A DNA stretch of 64,000 nt, from NCBI RefSeq assembly GCF_044904705.1, contig NZ_JADIKL010000005.1, positions 215,318 through 279,317 on the forward strand. The letters run 5' to 3'. Source of the stretch: Rhodanobacter_A agri (GTDB lineage Bacteria > Pseudomonadota > Gammaproteobacteria > Xanthomonadales > Rhodanobacteraceae). The notes beneath the pieces are model-generated. The model was not told where the DNA came from and searched no databases. It saw only the letters and a program-made list of their open reading frames with translations. The stretch's first letter is position 1, and the number at the start of each line of letters is the position of its first letter. The translations under genes and the position numbers were made by a program. Below are positions 47,499 to 54,816 of the stretch, in pieces.

Positions 47499-48077
47499 AT
47501 GCGCGTACTGGTGGCGGCAATCATCGGTGGCATCGTGATGTTCTTCTGGGGAGCGGTGGCGCACATGGCGCTGGGCCTGGGCAATCCCGGCCTGCGCGCG
47601 CCGGTCCACGAAGACACGGTGCTGAGCACCTTGCATCAGGGCCTGGGCGACACGCCCGGCGTCTACATCCTGCCCTGGCTGGACCCCAACCAATTCAACG
47701 ACCCGGCGGCGAAGAAGGCCTACCAGCAGAAGGCGGTACAGATGCCGTATGCGTGGGTGGTCTATCTGCCGCAGGGCGACGACACCACCGACATGAGCCG
47801 GCAATTGCCGCGCCAGTGGGCGTCGGACACGCTGGCCTCGCTAGCCTTGGCGTTCGTGATGGGCATGGCCGCTTTCGGCTTCCGCCGGCGCATGGGCATC
47901 GCCGCCGCCGCGGCGCTGTTCGCATGGCTCAGCGCGATGGTGCCGTACTGGAACTGGTACCGCTTCCCGGCCAGCTTCACCTTGGCGGCCCTGGTCGAGC
48001 AGTTGCTTGGCTGGCTGCTGGCTGGAGCGGCGATGGCATGGTGGCTAGGCCGGAAGGAGCGCAAGGCGCCCGGATAA
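47499..48077 (+). CDS. Conserved hypothetical membrane protein
   Basis: A 192-residue protein with an N-terminal helix (residues 3-26, LVAAIIGGIVMFFWGAVAHMALGL), a loop of about 85 residues, and three more helices from about residue 112 to the end. It starts after a strong GGGGAGGG. No domain is recognised. Confidence 0.75.
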   Translation: MRVLVAAIIGGIVMFFWGAVAHMALGLGNPGLRAPVHEDTVLSTLHQGLGDTPGVYILPWLDPNQFNDPAAKKAYQQKAVQMPYAWVVYLPQGDDTTDMSRQLPRQWASDTLASLALAFVMGMAAFGFRRRMGIAAAAALFAWLSAMVPYWNWYRFPASFTLAALVEQLLGWLLAGAAMAWWLGRKERKAPG

Positions 48078-48150
48078 GCCCGGGCGCGCGTTGCGGCTGT
48101 CGCGGGCGAGCAGCGATAATCGGTGGTTCATACACCCGATGGATCCACCC

Positions 48151-49431
48151 ATGCTCGACCCCGCCCTGCTGCGTTCGCGCCTCGCCGAAACCGCGGCGCG
48201 CCTCAAGGAAACCCGTGGCTTCGAGCTCGACGTGTCCGCGGTGGAGGTGCTGGAAACCGAGCGCAAGCGGCTCGCCACCGAGACGCAGGAGCTGCAGAAC
48301 CTGCGCAATACCCGTTCCAAGGCGATCGGCCAGGCCAAGGCCAAAGGCGAGGACACCGCACCGCTGATGGCCGAGGTCGCCGGCATCGGCGACAAGCTCA
48401 AGGCCAACGAGGCCGCGCTGGCCGAGGTGCAGGCCAGGCTCGCCGACATCGCGTTGGGCATTCCGAACCTGCCGCATGAGTCCGTGCCGCTGGGCAGGGA
48501 CGAGACCGAGAACGCCGAGCAGTTGCGCTGGGGCACGCCGCGCGCGTTCGACTTCGAGGTGAAGGATCACGTCGACCTCGGCGCTCGCCACGGTTGGCTC
48601 GATGCCGATGCGGGCGCCAAGCTTTCCGGCGCACGCTTCACCGTGCTGCGCGGCCAGCTCGCACGGCTGCACCGCGCACTCGCGCAATTCATGATCAACC
48701 TGCATACCGGCGAGCACGGCTACCTCGAGTGCAACGTGCCGTTGATCGTCAATGCCGAGACCATGCAGGGCACCAGCCAGCTGCCGAAGTTCGAGGAAGA
48801 CCTGTTCAGCACCCAGGTGGGCGACAGCAAGCGTTATCTGATTCCCACCGCCGAAGTGGCGCTCACCAACCTCGTCGCCGACAGCATCGTCGAGGCCGAC
48901 GCGCTGCCGATGCGGCTCAGCGCGCACTCCATGTGCTTCCGCGCCGAGGCCGGCAGCTACGGCCGCGATACCCGCGGCATGATCCGCCAGCACCAGTTCG
49001 AGAAAGTGGAGATGGTGCAGATCGCCGCGCCCGAACAGTCGCATGCGCAGCTGGAGGAGATGGTCGGCCACGCCGAGAAGGTGCTGCAGTTGCTCGGCCT
49101 GCCGTACCGCAAGGTGCTGTTGTGCACGGGCGACATGGGCTTCGCCGCGATCAAGACCTACGACCTCGAAGTGTGGCTGCCCAGCCAGAACACCTACCGC
49201 GAGATTTCTTCCTGCTCCAACTGCGGCGACTTCCAGGCCCGCCGCATGCAGGCGCGCTGGCGCAACCCAGCCACCGGCAAGCCTGAGCTGGCGCACACGC
49301 TCAACGGCTCCGGCCTCGCCGTGGGCCGCACCCTGGTGGCGGTGATGGAGAACTTCCAGAATGCCGACGGCTCGATCAGCGTGCCCGAGGTGCTGCGTCC
49401 GTACATGGCCGGGCAGGAGCGCATTGCGTGA
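48151..49431 (+). CDS. serS: Seryl-tRNA synthetase
   Basis: A 426-residue class II synthetase with an N-terminal coiled-coil tRNA-binding arm (residues 30-105). Motif 2 is FRAEAGSYGRDTRGMIRQHQF and motif 3 is LNGSGLAVGRTLVAVMEN. The ATG at 48151 starts the conserved MLDPALLR; ATG at 48139 is an alternative. A tRNA-Ser gene lies 420 bp downstream. Its TGA overlaps the GTG of the next gene. Confidence 0.97.
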   Translation: MLDPALLRSRLAETAARLKETRGFELDVSAVEVLETERKRLATETQELQNLRNTRSKAIGQAKAKGEDTAPLMAEVAGIGDKLKANEAALAEVQARLADIALGIPNLPHESVPLGRDETENAEQLRWGTPRAFDFEVKDHVDLGARHGWLDADAGAKLSGARFTVLRGQLARLHRALAQFMINLHTGEHGYLECNVPLIVNAETMQGTSQLPKFEEDLFSTQVGDSKRYLIPTAEVALTNLVADSIVEADALPMRLSAHSMCFRAEAGSYGRDTRGMIRQHQFEKVEMVQIAAPEQSHAQLEEMVGHAEKVLQLLGLPYRKVLLCTGDMGFAAIKTYDLEVWLPSQNTYREISSCSNCGDFQARRMQARWRNPATGKPELAHTLNGSGLAVGRTLVAVMENFQNADGSISVPEVLRPYMAGQERIA

Positions 49432-49805
49432 ACGCGCCTGCCGAGCGCGGCTGGGACAAGGTCGAGTACTACAGCAGCTACTTCCTGCTGGCGGTGCTCG
49501 GCTCGGTGATCCTCACCCGCCTCGCCTTCGCCAGCGTGTGGGCCATGCCCACGCTGGACCTCGTGCTCGGCGGCATGGCGTTGGTGCTGATCGTCGCCAG
49601 CCCATGGATCGCCCGTCGCCGCCGCGCCTTGCGCATCGCCATCGTGGCCTATGCCACGGCCACGCAGCTGGTACCGGTAAGCGTGCGCCATCCTGCCGTA
49701 CTGTTGCCGCTGCTAGGCGCGCTGATCCCGGTCGCGATCACGATCTGGGCGCTGGTCGCACTGTCGCGCAAGGGACGCGCGGGGCAGGGAGCACCGCGTA
49801 CCTGA
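49428..49805 (+). CDS. Small membrane protein coupled to serS
   Basis: A 125-residue protein with four predicted helices (about residues 17-38, 44-60, 67-82 and 90-112). It starts at a GTG overlapping the serS stop (GTGA). No domain is recognised. It lies 47 bp before the tRNA-Ser gene that bounds the island. Confidence 0.75.
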   Translation: MNAPAERGWDKVEYYSSYFLLAVLGSVILTRLAFASVWAMPTLDLVLGGMALVLIVASPWIARRRRALRIAIVAYATATQLVPVSVRHPAVLLPLLGALIPVAITIWALVALSRKGRAGQGAPRT

Positions 49806-49852
49806 TAGGATGCGCGTCGTCGCGAGAGCGCGGCCAGCGAGCATGAAAATCC

Positions 49853-49942
49853 GGAGAGATGGCCGAGCGGTTTAAGGCAGCAGTCTTGAAAACTGCCGTA
49901 GGTGCAAGCCTACCGTGGGTTCGAATCCCACTCTCTCCGCCA
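49853..49942 (+). tRNA. tRNA-Ser(TGA), island attachment target
   Basis: A 90-nt class II tRNA with acceptor GGAGAGA/TCTCTCC, anticodon TGA in the loop CTTGAAA, a long variable arm (CCGTAGGTGCAAGCCTACC region) and an encoded GCCA end. Its last 15 bases, plus one more, recur at 63703, so the island keeps the gene intact after insertion. Confidence 0.97.
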
Positions 49943-49943
49943 A
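49928..49943 (+). other. attL, left attachment site
   Basis: CCACTCTCTCCGCCAA, made of the tRNA-Ser 3' end and one following base. It matches 63703-63718 perfectly. Confidence 0.88.
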
Positions 49944-49953
49944 AACGGCAAAG

Positions 49954-49977
49954 AAGCCCTAGAAATAGGGCTTTTTT
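49954..49977 (+). terminator. Terminator after tRNA-Ser on the island side
   Basis: AAGCCCT and AGGGCTT (49954-49960 with 49967-49973) form a 7-bp stem followed by a T run. It is carried by the island and replaces the native terminator that now lies beyond attR. Confidence 0.8.
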
Positions 49978-50008
49978 GTTGTCTGAGAAAAGGCACGTCA
50001 CTCCACAT

Positions 50009-50020
50009 ATCGCTCCACAA
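50009..50020 (+). other. Candidate integrase arm-type site (left)
   Basis: ATCGCTCCACAA recurs exactly and in the same orientation at 63635-63646 near attR. A partial relative (CACTCCACA) lies just upstream at 49999-50007. Confidence 0.45.
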
Positions 50021-50030
50021 GTGAGCCGAT

Positions 50031-51446
50031 ATGCGCATCCCGAATTACCTGAGGCTTGCCCCGTCCGGGGTATGGCATTTTCGCCAAAGATTGCCTTCCA
50101 GGCAGGCCCGTGAGACGGGCAAGACTGAACTCACCAAAAGCCTTGGGACACGAGACCTGTTGACGGCGCAGAAACGTGCGCTGGCCCTTGTTCAGGGGTA
50201 TGCTCGGGTACACACAATCAGGGGGCTGAGTGTGGTGGCTAAGGATAGCGTCCCAACTATTACTCAAATCCTCAAGGCCAAGCGCCTAGAGGATTACAAG
50301 CTCATCCGGCGACCGGATGGCACCGTTGAGCTTGAGGTCAGTGGCGAGGATGACCATGCCCTTGCCATGGATGCGCTAGAGCGCATCGGTCCATTAGACC
50401 AGGAGCCCTTCTATCAGGAACTCATGCGAGCCGCTCGGGCCGCTGAGTCTCAACGGTCTCTAGCATCCGACCCAGCATCGAAGATTCCCGCCGTACCGAT
50501 TGGAAAATTGGTCACTCAGTGGCTGACTGAGATCAAGCCTTCGACCAAGACCAAGACCTTCAAAATTAAAACAACAGCGGTCGAAGGTTTCGCCAAACAC
50601 TACGGCGAAAAGAACTCGCTCAAGGATGCGGGTCGCATCGATGTGGGTGCCTGGGTCATGGCACTCAGGGCTAGCAAGCTCGAAACCCCAACCATCGTCA
50701 ACAAACTCAGCTATCTCAGGGGCTTCTTCGACTGGGCGAAGGCTCGTGGGTACTACGAACCTTTCGCCAAGGATGAGAACCCAGCAGCGGGTCAAGTTAT
50801 CTACGGCATGCGGGAAAAGAGGCAACGCCGCGTGTTGGGTTTTAAGCCTTTTTCCAAGGAACAGGTCCAGGCCTTGTATGACACCAAGGCGATGGAGCAG
50901 GGTCTGAGTGAGTCTGCCCGTTGGGGTGCATGGGTGGGTTTGTATACCGGTGCCCGTGTTGCAGAGGTCGGACAACTGACCTTGGCTGATTTTGTGGAAG
51001 TCGAAGGCATTCCATGCATCCGCATCTGCGAAGAGTCTGAGGGGCAGTCGGTCAAGTCAGACATCAGCATCCGAACAGTTCCCATCCATCCAAAGCTCAT
51101 CAAACTTGGCCTGTTAAAACGGGTGGAGTCCCTGCGAAAAGCAGGAGAAACACGTCTGTTTCCGAGTGTGAAGACCGATGGCGTCAATGGCATGGGTAAC
51201 TGGTTGAGCAAGGCTTTCAGTCGTCATGTTTTGGCGACGGTCGGTAAGCCGGAGAAAGGCAAGTTCGGTTTCCACAGTCTCAGGAAGTCTTTCATTCAGG
51301 GGCTACAGACTTTGGGCGTGCTTTCTGAGATTCGCGCTGCGTATGTCGGACACGAACTTGATGATGAGCATCACGCTGCTTACAGCAGGGCTCCAACCAT
51401 GAAAGAGCTGTTGGATGCGGTGAAGAAGTTGGATTGGGAAAAGTAA
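50031..51446 (+). CDS. Island tyrosine recombinase (integrase)
   Basis: A 471-residue tyrosine recombinase. The N-terminal arm-binding region (MRIPNYLRLAPSGVWHFRQRLP) is followed by a SAM-like core-binding domain (about 140-250). In the catalytic domain Arg is in YTGARVAEVGQLTL (about residue 308), His-x-x-Arg in HSLRKSFIQGL (about 415), His in YVGHELDDE and the nucleophile Tyr in HAAYSRAP (about 450). Its position next to attL and on the same strand as the tRNA is that of a site-specific integrase of a tRNA-targeted island. Confidence 0.95.
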   Translation: MRIPNYLRLAPSGVWHFRQRLPSRQARETGKTELTKSLGTRDLLTAQKRALALVQGYARVHTIRGLSVVAKDSVPTITQILKAKRLEDYKLIRRPDGTVELEVSGEDDHALAMDALERIGPLDQEPFYQELMRAARAAESQRSLASDPASKIPAVPIGKLVTQWLTEIKPSTKTKTFKIKTTAVEGFAKHYGEKNSLKDAGRIDVGAWVMALRASKLETPTIVNKLSYLRGFFDWAKARGYYEPFAKDENPAAGQVIYGMREKRQRRVLGFKPFSKEQVQALYDTKAMEQGLSESARWGAWVGLYTGARVAEVGQLTLADFVEVEGIPCIRICEESEGQSVKSDISIRTVPIHPKLIKLGLLKRVESLRKAGETRLFPSVKTDGVNGMGNWLSKAFSRHVLATVGKPEKGKFGFHSLRKSFIQGLQTLGVLSEIRAAYVGHELDDEHHAAYSRAPTMKELLDAVKKLDWEK

Positions 51447-51489
51447 TTGAATCAGGAGCCTGAGTATCAGGCGTTCATTGGAGTTGCAT

Positions 51490-51684
51490 ATGACGCGCGA
51501 TGAAGAGTTAAAAGGCACGAAGAGCGCTACCGTCGATGTGGCAGATGCCAAGAAAGCTAAGAAACCGATGCTTCATGTTGGAGCTGAGCACAAATGGCAA
51601 GTCTGTTTTGATTGCGACCAGACAGGAATGGTCGGCGACGAAGAATGCAACATGTGTGCCGGATCTGGCTGGATACCGATCTAA
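51490..51684 (+). CDS. Small DnaJ-type zinc-finger protein
   Basis: A 64-residue protein with a basic, charged N-terminus and a zinc-binding half. The four cysteines 39, 42, 53 and 56 (CFDC and CNMC, then AGSG) follow the spacing of the DnaJ/TRASH-type CxxCxG repeat. The ATG at 51490 lies 6 nt after TTGGAG. It follows the integrase by 43 nt. A nucleic-acid- or protein-binding role is inferred only from the fold. Confidence 0.6.
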   Translation: MTRDEELKGTKSATVDVADAKKAKKPMLHVGAEHKWQVCFDCDQTGMVGDEECNMCAGSGWIPI

Positions 51685-51728
51685 ATTAAGATTGCTTAAT
51701 GTAACTTCAACTAGTATGGAGGATTGAG

Positions 51729-52079
51729 ATGGCTGCCTATTTCAAGACGAGCAAGGCTACTGAACTGCTCAAAAAGTTTGATGCGCGAATTGCGCAGACT
51801 GAGCAAAAGGGGAAAATCACGACCTGGGTGAAGCGCAACGATGGGTATTACACCCATAAGGCTGCTGACTGGGCGAACAAAGCTTTTTTCAAGGCTGTTG
51901 TCGAAGACGAGCAACTACGGTTCAACATCATCCGGCCTAAGGACAAGAATATTGAGGTTGAAGTGTATGGCTATTACCACGGTCATCTCATCGAAACGTT
52001 TCTCAATCATTTCGACAAAGATTTTACTTGGGGATATGCCAGCGCCTTGCCTAGTTCTGGTGATGATGTAAGCGCTTAA
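51729..52079 (+). CDS. Hypothetical island protein
   Basis: A 116-residue soluble protein, basic at the N-terminus and with an aromatic-rich centre (RNDGYYTHKAADWANKAFFKAV, then VEVYGYYHGHLIETFLNHFD). I recognise no domain. It begins with an ATG after ATGGAGGATTGAG, a strong ribosome site. It precedes the Pycsar operon by 150 bp of untranslated, AT-rich DNA that probably holds the operon's promoter. Confidence 0.55.
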   Translation: MAAYFKTSKATELLKKFDARIAQTEQKGKITTWVKRNDGYYTHKAADWANKAFFKAVVEDEQLRFNIIRPKDKNIEVEVYGYYHGHLIETFLNHFDKDFTWGYASALPSSGDDVSA

Positions 52080-52229
52080 TCTAATTTCACAATATCTGGT
52101 GTAAGACTTGGGTAAGCCAGTTCTTAAGTCACGAGTCGATATCGGTCGCTACAAAGTTGCAACACTGTGGCGTCGTAACGTCGCAAGCTCAGACATGTTT
52201 TGTTCTAGAGAAGGGTTAGGGGAAAGCCA

Positions 52230-53153
52230 ATGACATCCATGTTAGATCGCTTTTCTGGAGGCGATGGTGAGCGTAGAAAGGTAGAGGCTCTTTTAGCTCA
52301 GAAAATGGTGTCGGGAAACCATGATTTAGCGAATGCCTTGGTTCAATGCTCCGAGTTTTTGGATATCCCAAAAGATGGCTTAATAATCGAACAGAATGAC
52401 TCTACGAATGACGTGTTTTTTATTGTTTCAGGGTCATTTTCAGTCATCGTTAACGGTAGGGTGGTGGGGGTAAGAGGTGCGGGTGATCATGTTGGCGAGA
52501 TGGCAGCCATTGAAGTTACGCAAAAGAGATCTGCATCTATTGTTGCTCGCGAACCGTCTGTCGTAGCAAGAATTTCTGAGAGTGATTTTGACGGCTTGGG
52601 AAATACGTTTCCTCAAATATATAAACATATCGCGAGGGAACTTTCTCGACGACTCCTCCAGAGAAACCATCTGGTGCGAGGTGCCCACGAAAGAAGTCGA
52701 GTTTTTATAATTTGTTCCAGCGAAGCATTGCCAGTTGCACGGCTTATAAATAGAGCATTTGCTCACGACGATTTTGACGTAATCGTTTGGAGTGATGGCG
52801 TGTTTAAAGTAACGAATTACACATTGGATACTCTAGAAAAAGAGGTCGATAAGTCAGATTTCGCAATTGCAATTGCACACGCAGACGACATCTCAAATTT
52901 CAGGGGGCAGCCTTGGCCAGCACCCAGAGACAATGTGGTCTTTGAGCTTGGCTTGTTTATGGGGCGACTGGGGCGTCAGAGGGCGATTTTGATGGAGCCT
53001 AGAGAGGAGAAAGTTAAGTTGCCGAGTGATTTGGCTGGAGTTACCACTATTTCATACCGGTATAAGGCTGGTGACGACGAGTTGGCTTTCATATCGCCTG
53101 CGTGCGATGAACTTAGGTCGTATATTCAGAGAGTTGGTCCCGATAAATCTTAG
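52230..53153 (+). CDS. pycTIR: Pycsar effector: cyclic-nucleotide-binding domain plus TIR (PycTIR-type)
   Basis: A 307-residue protein. Residues 35-145 form a cyclic-nucleotide-binding domain whose phosphate-binding cassette is visible as GDHVGEMAAI (85-94) and the Arg100-Ser101 pair. A helix leads to a TIR-like domain (156-300) of the CAP12 group, with RDNVVFELGLFMGRLG at 233-248; Glu239 is the likely NADase catalytic residue. In known Pycsar systems cUMP or cCMP made after phage infection activates the TIR effector, which depletes NAD+ and stops the cell. The ATG has AGGGGAAAG upstream. The cyclase gene follows 10 nt later, in the same transcript. Confidence 0.85.
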   Translation: MTSMLDRFSGGDGERRKVEALLAQKMVSGNHDLANALVQCSEFLDIPKDGLIIEQNDSTNDVFFIVSGSFSVIVNGRVVGVRGAGDHVGEMAAIEVTQKRSASIVAREPSVVARISESDFDGLGNTFPQIYKHIARELSRRLLQRNHLVRGAHERSRVFIICSSEALPVARLINRAFAHDDFDVIVWSDGVFKVTNYTLDTLEKEVDKSDFAIAIAHADDISNFRGQPWPAPRDNVVFELGLFMGRLGRQRAILMEPREEKVKLPSDLAGVTTISYRYKAGDDELAFISPACDELRSYIQRVGPDKS

Positions 53154-53163
53154 GGGAAGATAA

Positions 53164-53862
53164 ATGTCATTGAAAGACGAGTTGACTAACGAAGTAAGGA
53201 ATATCTTCTCCACAAGCTGGGATGTAATCAATGGCCGTGTTGTTCCAAGTCCTACAGATGTAGGTCTCGGGAACAAAGCCGTATATCTCGAAAAGGCAGT
53301 TGTTTTATACGCAGATCTGGATGGTTCTACCAACATGGTAGATTCAAAAAAATGGGAATACAGTGCGCAAGTCTACAAGTCCTTTCTGCACTGCGCGGCT
53401 AAAGTTATCCGATCTGAAGGCGGTGACATCACTGCTTATGATGGTGACAGAATTATGGCCATATTCATCAACGACGGCAAGGCCGACCGGGCAGTAAGAG
53501 CTGCGCTTAAAATCCATTGGTGTCTTATCGAGCTTGTAAATAAGATTAAATTAGAAAAGTGGAATGCGTCAGACCATGTCATCAAAAATATTGTTGGTAT
53601 TGATGTATCCGACCTAAGGGCTGTCCGGACAGGTGTTCGAGGTGACAACGACTTGGTTTGGGTTGGGCGCGCGGCAAATTATGCTGCAAAGTTGACTTCT
53701 CTATCTGGCTCTCCGACCTGGATTACGAAAGAAGTTCACGATCTACTTAGTCGGTCTACGTTGTACGGAAAGAACGATGCCGCAATGTGGCAGGCTAAGA
53801 CCTGGACTTCGATGAACAATCACAATATTTTCTGTTCTGATTTTTGGTGGTCTGTCTCTTGA
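53164..53862 (+). CDS. pycC: Pycsar pyrimidine nucleotide cyclase (PycC-type, class III)
   Basis: A 232-residue class III nucleotide cyclase. The metal-binding aspartates are in LYADLDGST (Asp51) and AYDGDRIM (Asp95), and the transition-state region is GRAANYAAKL (Asn172, with Lys176 in the usual Arg position). Tyr49 lies two residues before the first aspartate, in the place occupied by a conserved tyrosine in pyrimidine-specific PycC enzymes. It should make cUMP or cCMP when phage proteins trigger it. It lies 10 nt downstream of the effector gene, after GGGGAAG. Confidence 0.85.
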   Translation: MSLKDELTNEVRNIFSTSWDVINGRVVPSPTDVGLGNKAVYLEKAVVLYADLDGSTNMVDSKKWEYSAQVYKSFLHCAAKVIRSEGGDITAYDGDRIMAIFINDGKADRAVRAALKIHWCLIELVNKIKLEKWNASDHVIKNIVGIDVSDLRAVRTGVRGDNDLVWVGRAANYAAKLTSLSGSPTWITKEVHDLLSRSTLYGKNDAAMWQAKTWTSMNNHNIFCSDFWWSVS

Positions 53863-53915
53863 TTTGCATTTTGCTGTTTTTCCAGTTCTAAAATCTTGAT
53901 TTGCGGGGAATGAGA

Positions 53916-54428
53916 ATGGCGAGGAATTTAAATGCAAGCGTTTATCTAGATGGTATTGACGGCGAGGTTCCAGTTAAGGAAATTGAAAATGTTTACAGAT
54001 GTCGCGATAAAAACGGCAAGCCGTATTTACTGGTAGTTTTTACGGATGGTGACTCTAAAGCAATTCCAGACAACGAGCACAATAGGAGCGTTTTGAAAGG
54101 TGCCGGAATAGATGTCATAGAAATGAATGACATAATTTTAGTGAAGCTTGGCGAGGAGATTTCTGATGCTGAGGCAAAAAAGATTGTTGTTGCGTACGTT
54201 TGCACGGACAAAAATGGAGATTCATACATCATTATTGTTATGAAGGATGGTTCTGTGCAAAAGGCGGAAGACAACAAGGCCAATCGTGATGCCATCATTG
54301 GGGCCGGAAAAGTTATATTGAATCCCAGGGTTGATGAGGTCGCGGGTAAGGTGGTTGTTGAGGAGCATCCTGAGAGCGAGATGGCAAGGCGACGAGATCC
54401 TTCATCAGAACTTGGATCAAAGATTTAG
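53916..54428 (+). CDS. Unrecognised protein with a duplicated module, third gene of the Pycsar locus
   Basis: A 170-residue protein, 53 nt after the cyclase gene and on the same strand. Two related modules of about 41 residues can be aligned: 27-67 (YRCRDKNGKPYLLVVFTDGD, then DNEHNRSVLKGAG) and 94-134 (YVCTDKNGDSYIIIVMKDG, then DNKANRDAIIGAG). A lysine/arginine-rich tail ends the protein. The start ATG at 53916 is preceded by GGGG at 8 nt, and ATG at 53910 is also in frame. No function can be assigned; its position suggests an accessory of the defence system. Confidence 0.6.
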   Translation: MARNLNASVYLDGIDGEVPVKEIENVYRCRDKNGKPYLLVVFTDGDSKAIPDNEHNRSVLKGAGIDVIEMNDIILVKLGEEISDAEAKKIVVAYVCTDKNGDSYIIIVMKDGSVQKAEDNKANRDAIIGAGKVILNPRVDEVAGKVVVEEHPESEMARRRDPSSELGSKI

Positions 54429-54574
54429 TTAATTAGCTTTTCATAGCTCCTCTGGATTTCTAAAAGCTTATCAATGCTTCCATACTCTTCTTTGAGGAGA
54501 AGTTCGGCGATAATTTTATTTAGCTCGGCAAGGAGTCGGTGTCTGATTATGCGTGTAATGTCTATGTCAGTCAT
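54425..54574 (-). CDS. Possible 49-residue small protein
   Basis: A short minus-strand frame of 49 residues, highly charged and helical (RHRLLAELNKIIAELLLKEE, then EIQRSYEKLIN). It converges on the previous gene with overlapping stops. Only a weak ribosome site (AGGT) precedes the ATG. It could be chance, but the amphipathic helical pattern and dedicated space favour a real small protein. Confidence 0.35.
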   Translation of the reverse strand: MTDIDITRIIRHRLLAELNKIIAELLLKEEYGSIDKLLEIQRSYEKLIN

Positions 54575-54682
54575 TGGATTTACCTAAAGGATTGCAAGTT
54601 TTGTTTTTATGCTTAAGCAAGAGCGCGTCTATGTGTTGTACCAACACGTCGCGTAAAATCAAGGTCATAACCCAAAGCGATC

Positions 54683-54713
54683 AAAGCCAATCCTTCAAAG
54701 GTTGGTTTTTTTA
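54683..54713 (+). terminator. Terminator upstream of the relaxase gene
   Basis: AAAGCCAATC pairs with GGTTGGTTTT (10 positions, two G-U) around a short loop, and seven T follow. It would end plus-strand transcripts coming from the Pycsar operon. Confidence 0.65.
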
Positions 54714-54816
54714 TTGCCTGTCATGCCTTGACAGCTCTCGATAATCTGCTTGGATGTAATGCAGGTCACGGATTGACCTGAACAGAAACACTAAGACGCT
54801 GTCACGGAGGACACCT
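54714..54816 (+). other. Relaxase leader region, candidate oriT
   Basis: About 100 bp without a gene. It contains AGGTCA and TGACCT as a 6-bp inverted repeat (54763-54768 with 54774-54779) separated by 5 nt, a TTGACA hexamer at 54728 with no good -10, and GGAGG before the relaxase ATG. oriT sites of MobA/MobL relaxases often lie just upstream of the gene beside inverted repeats, but no known nic sequence is recognised. Confidence 0.35.
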
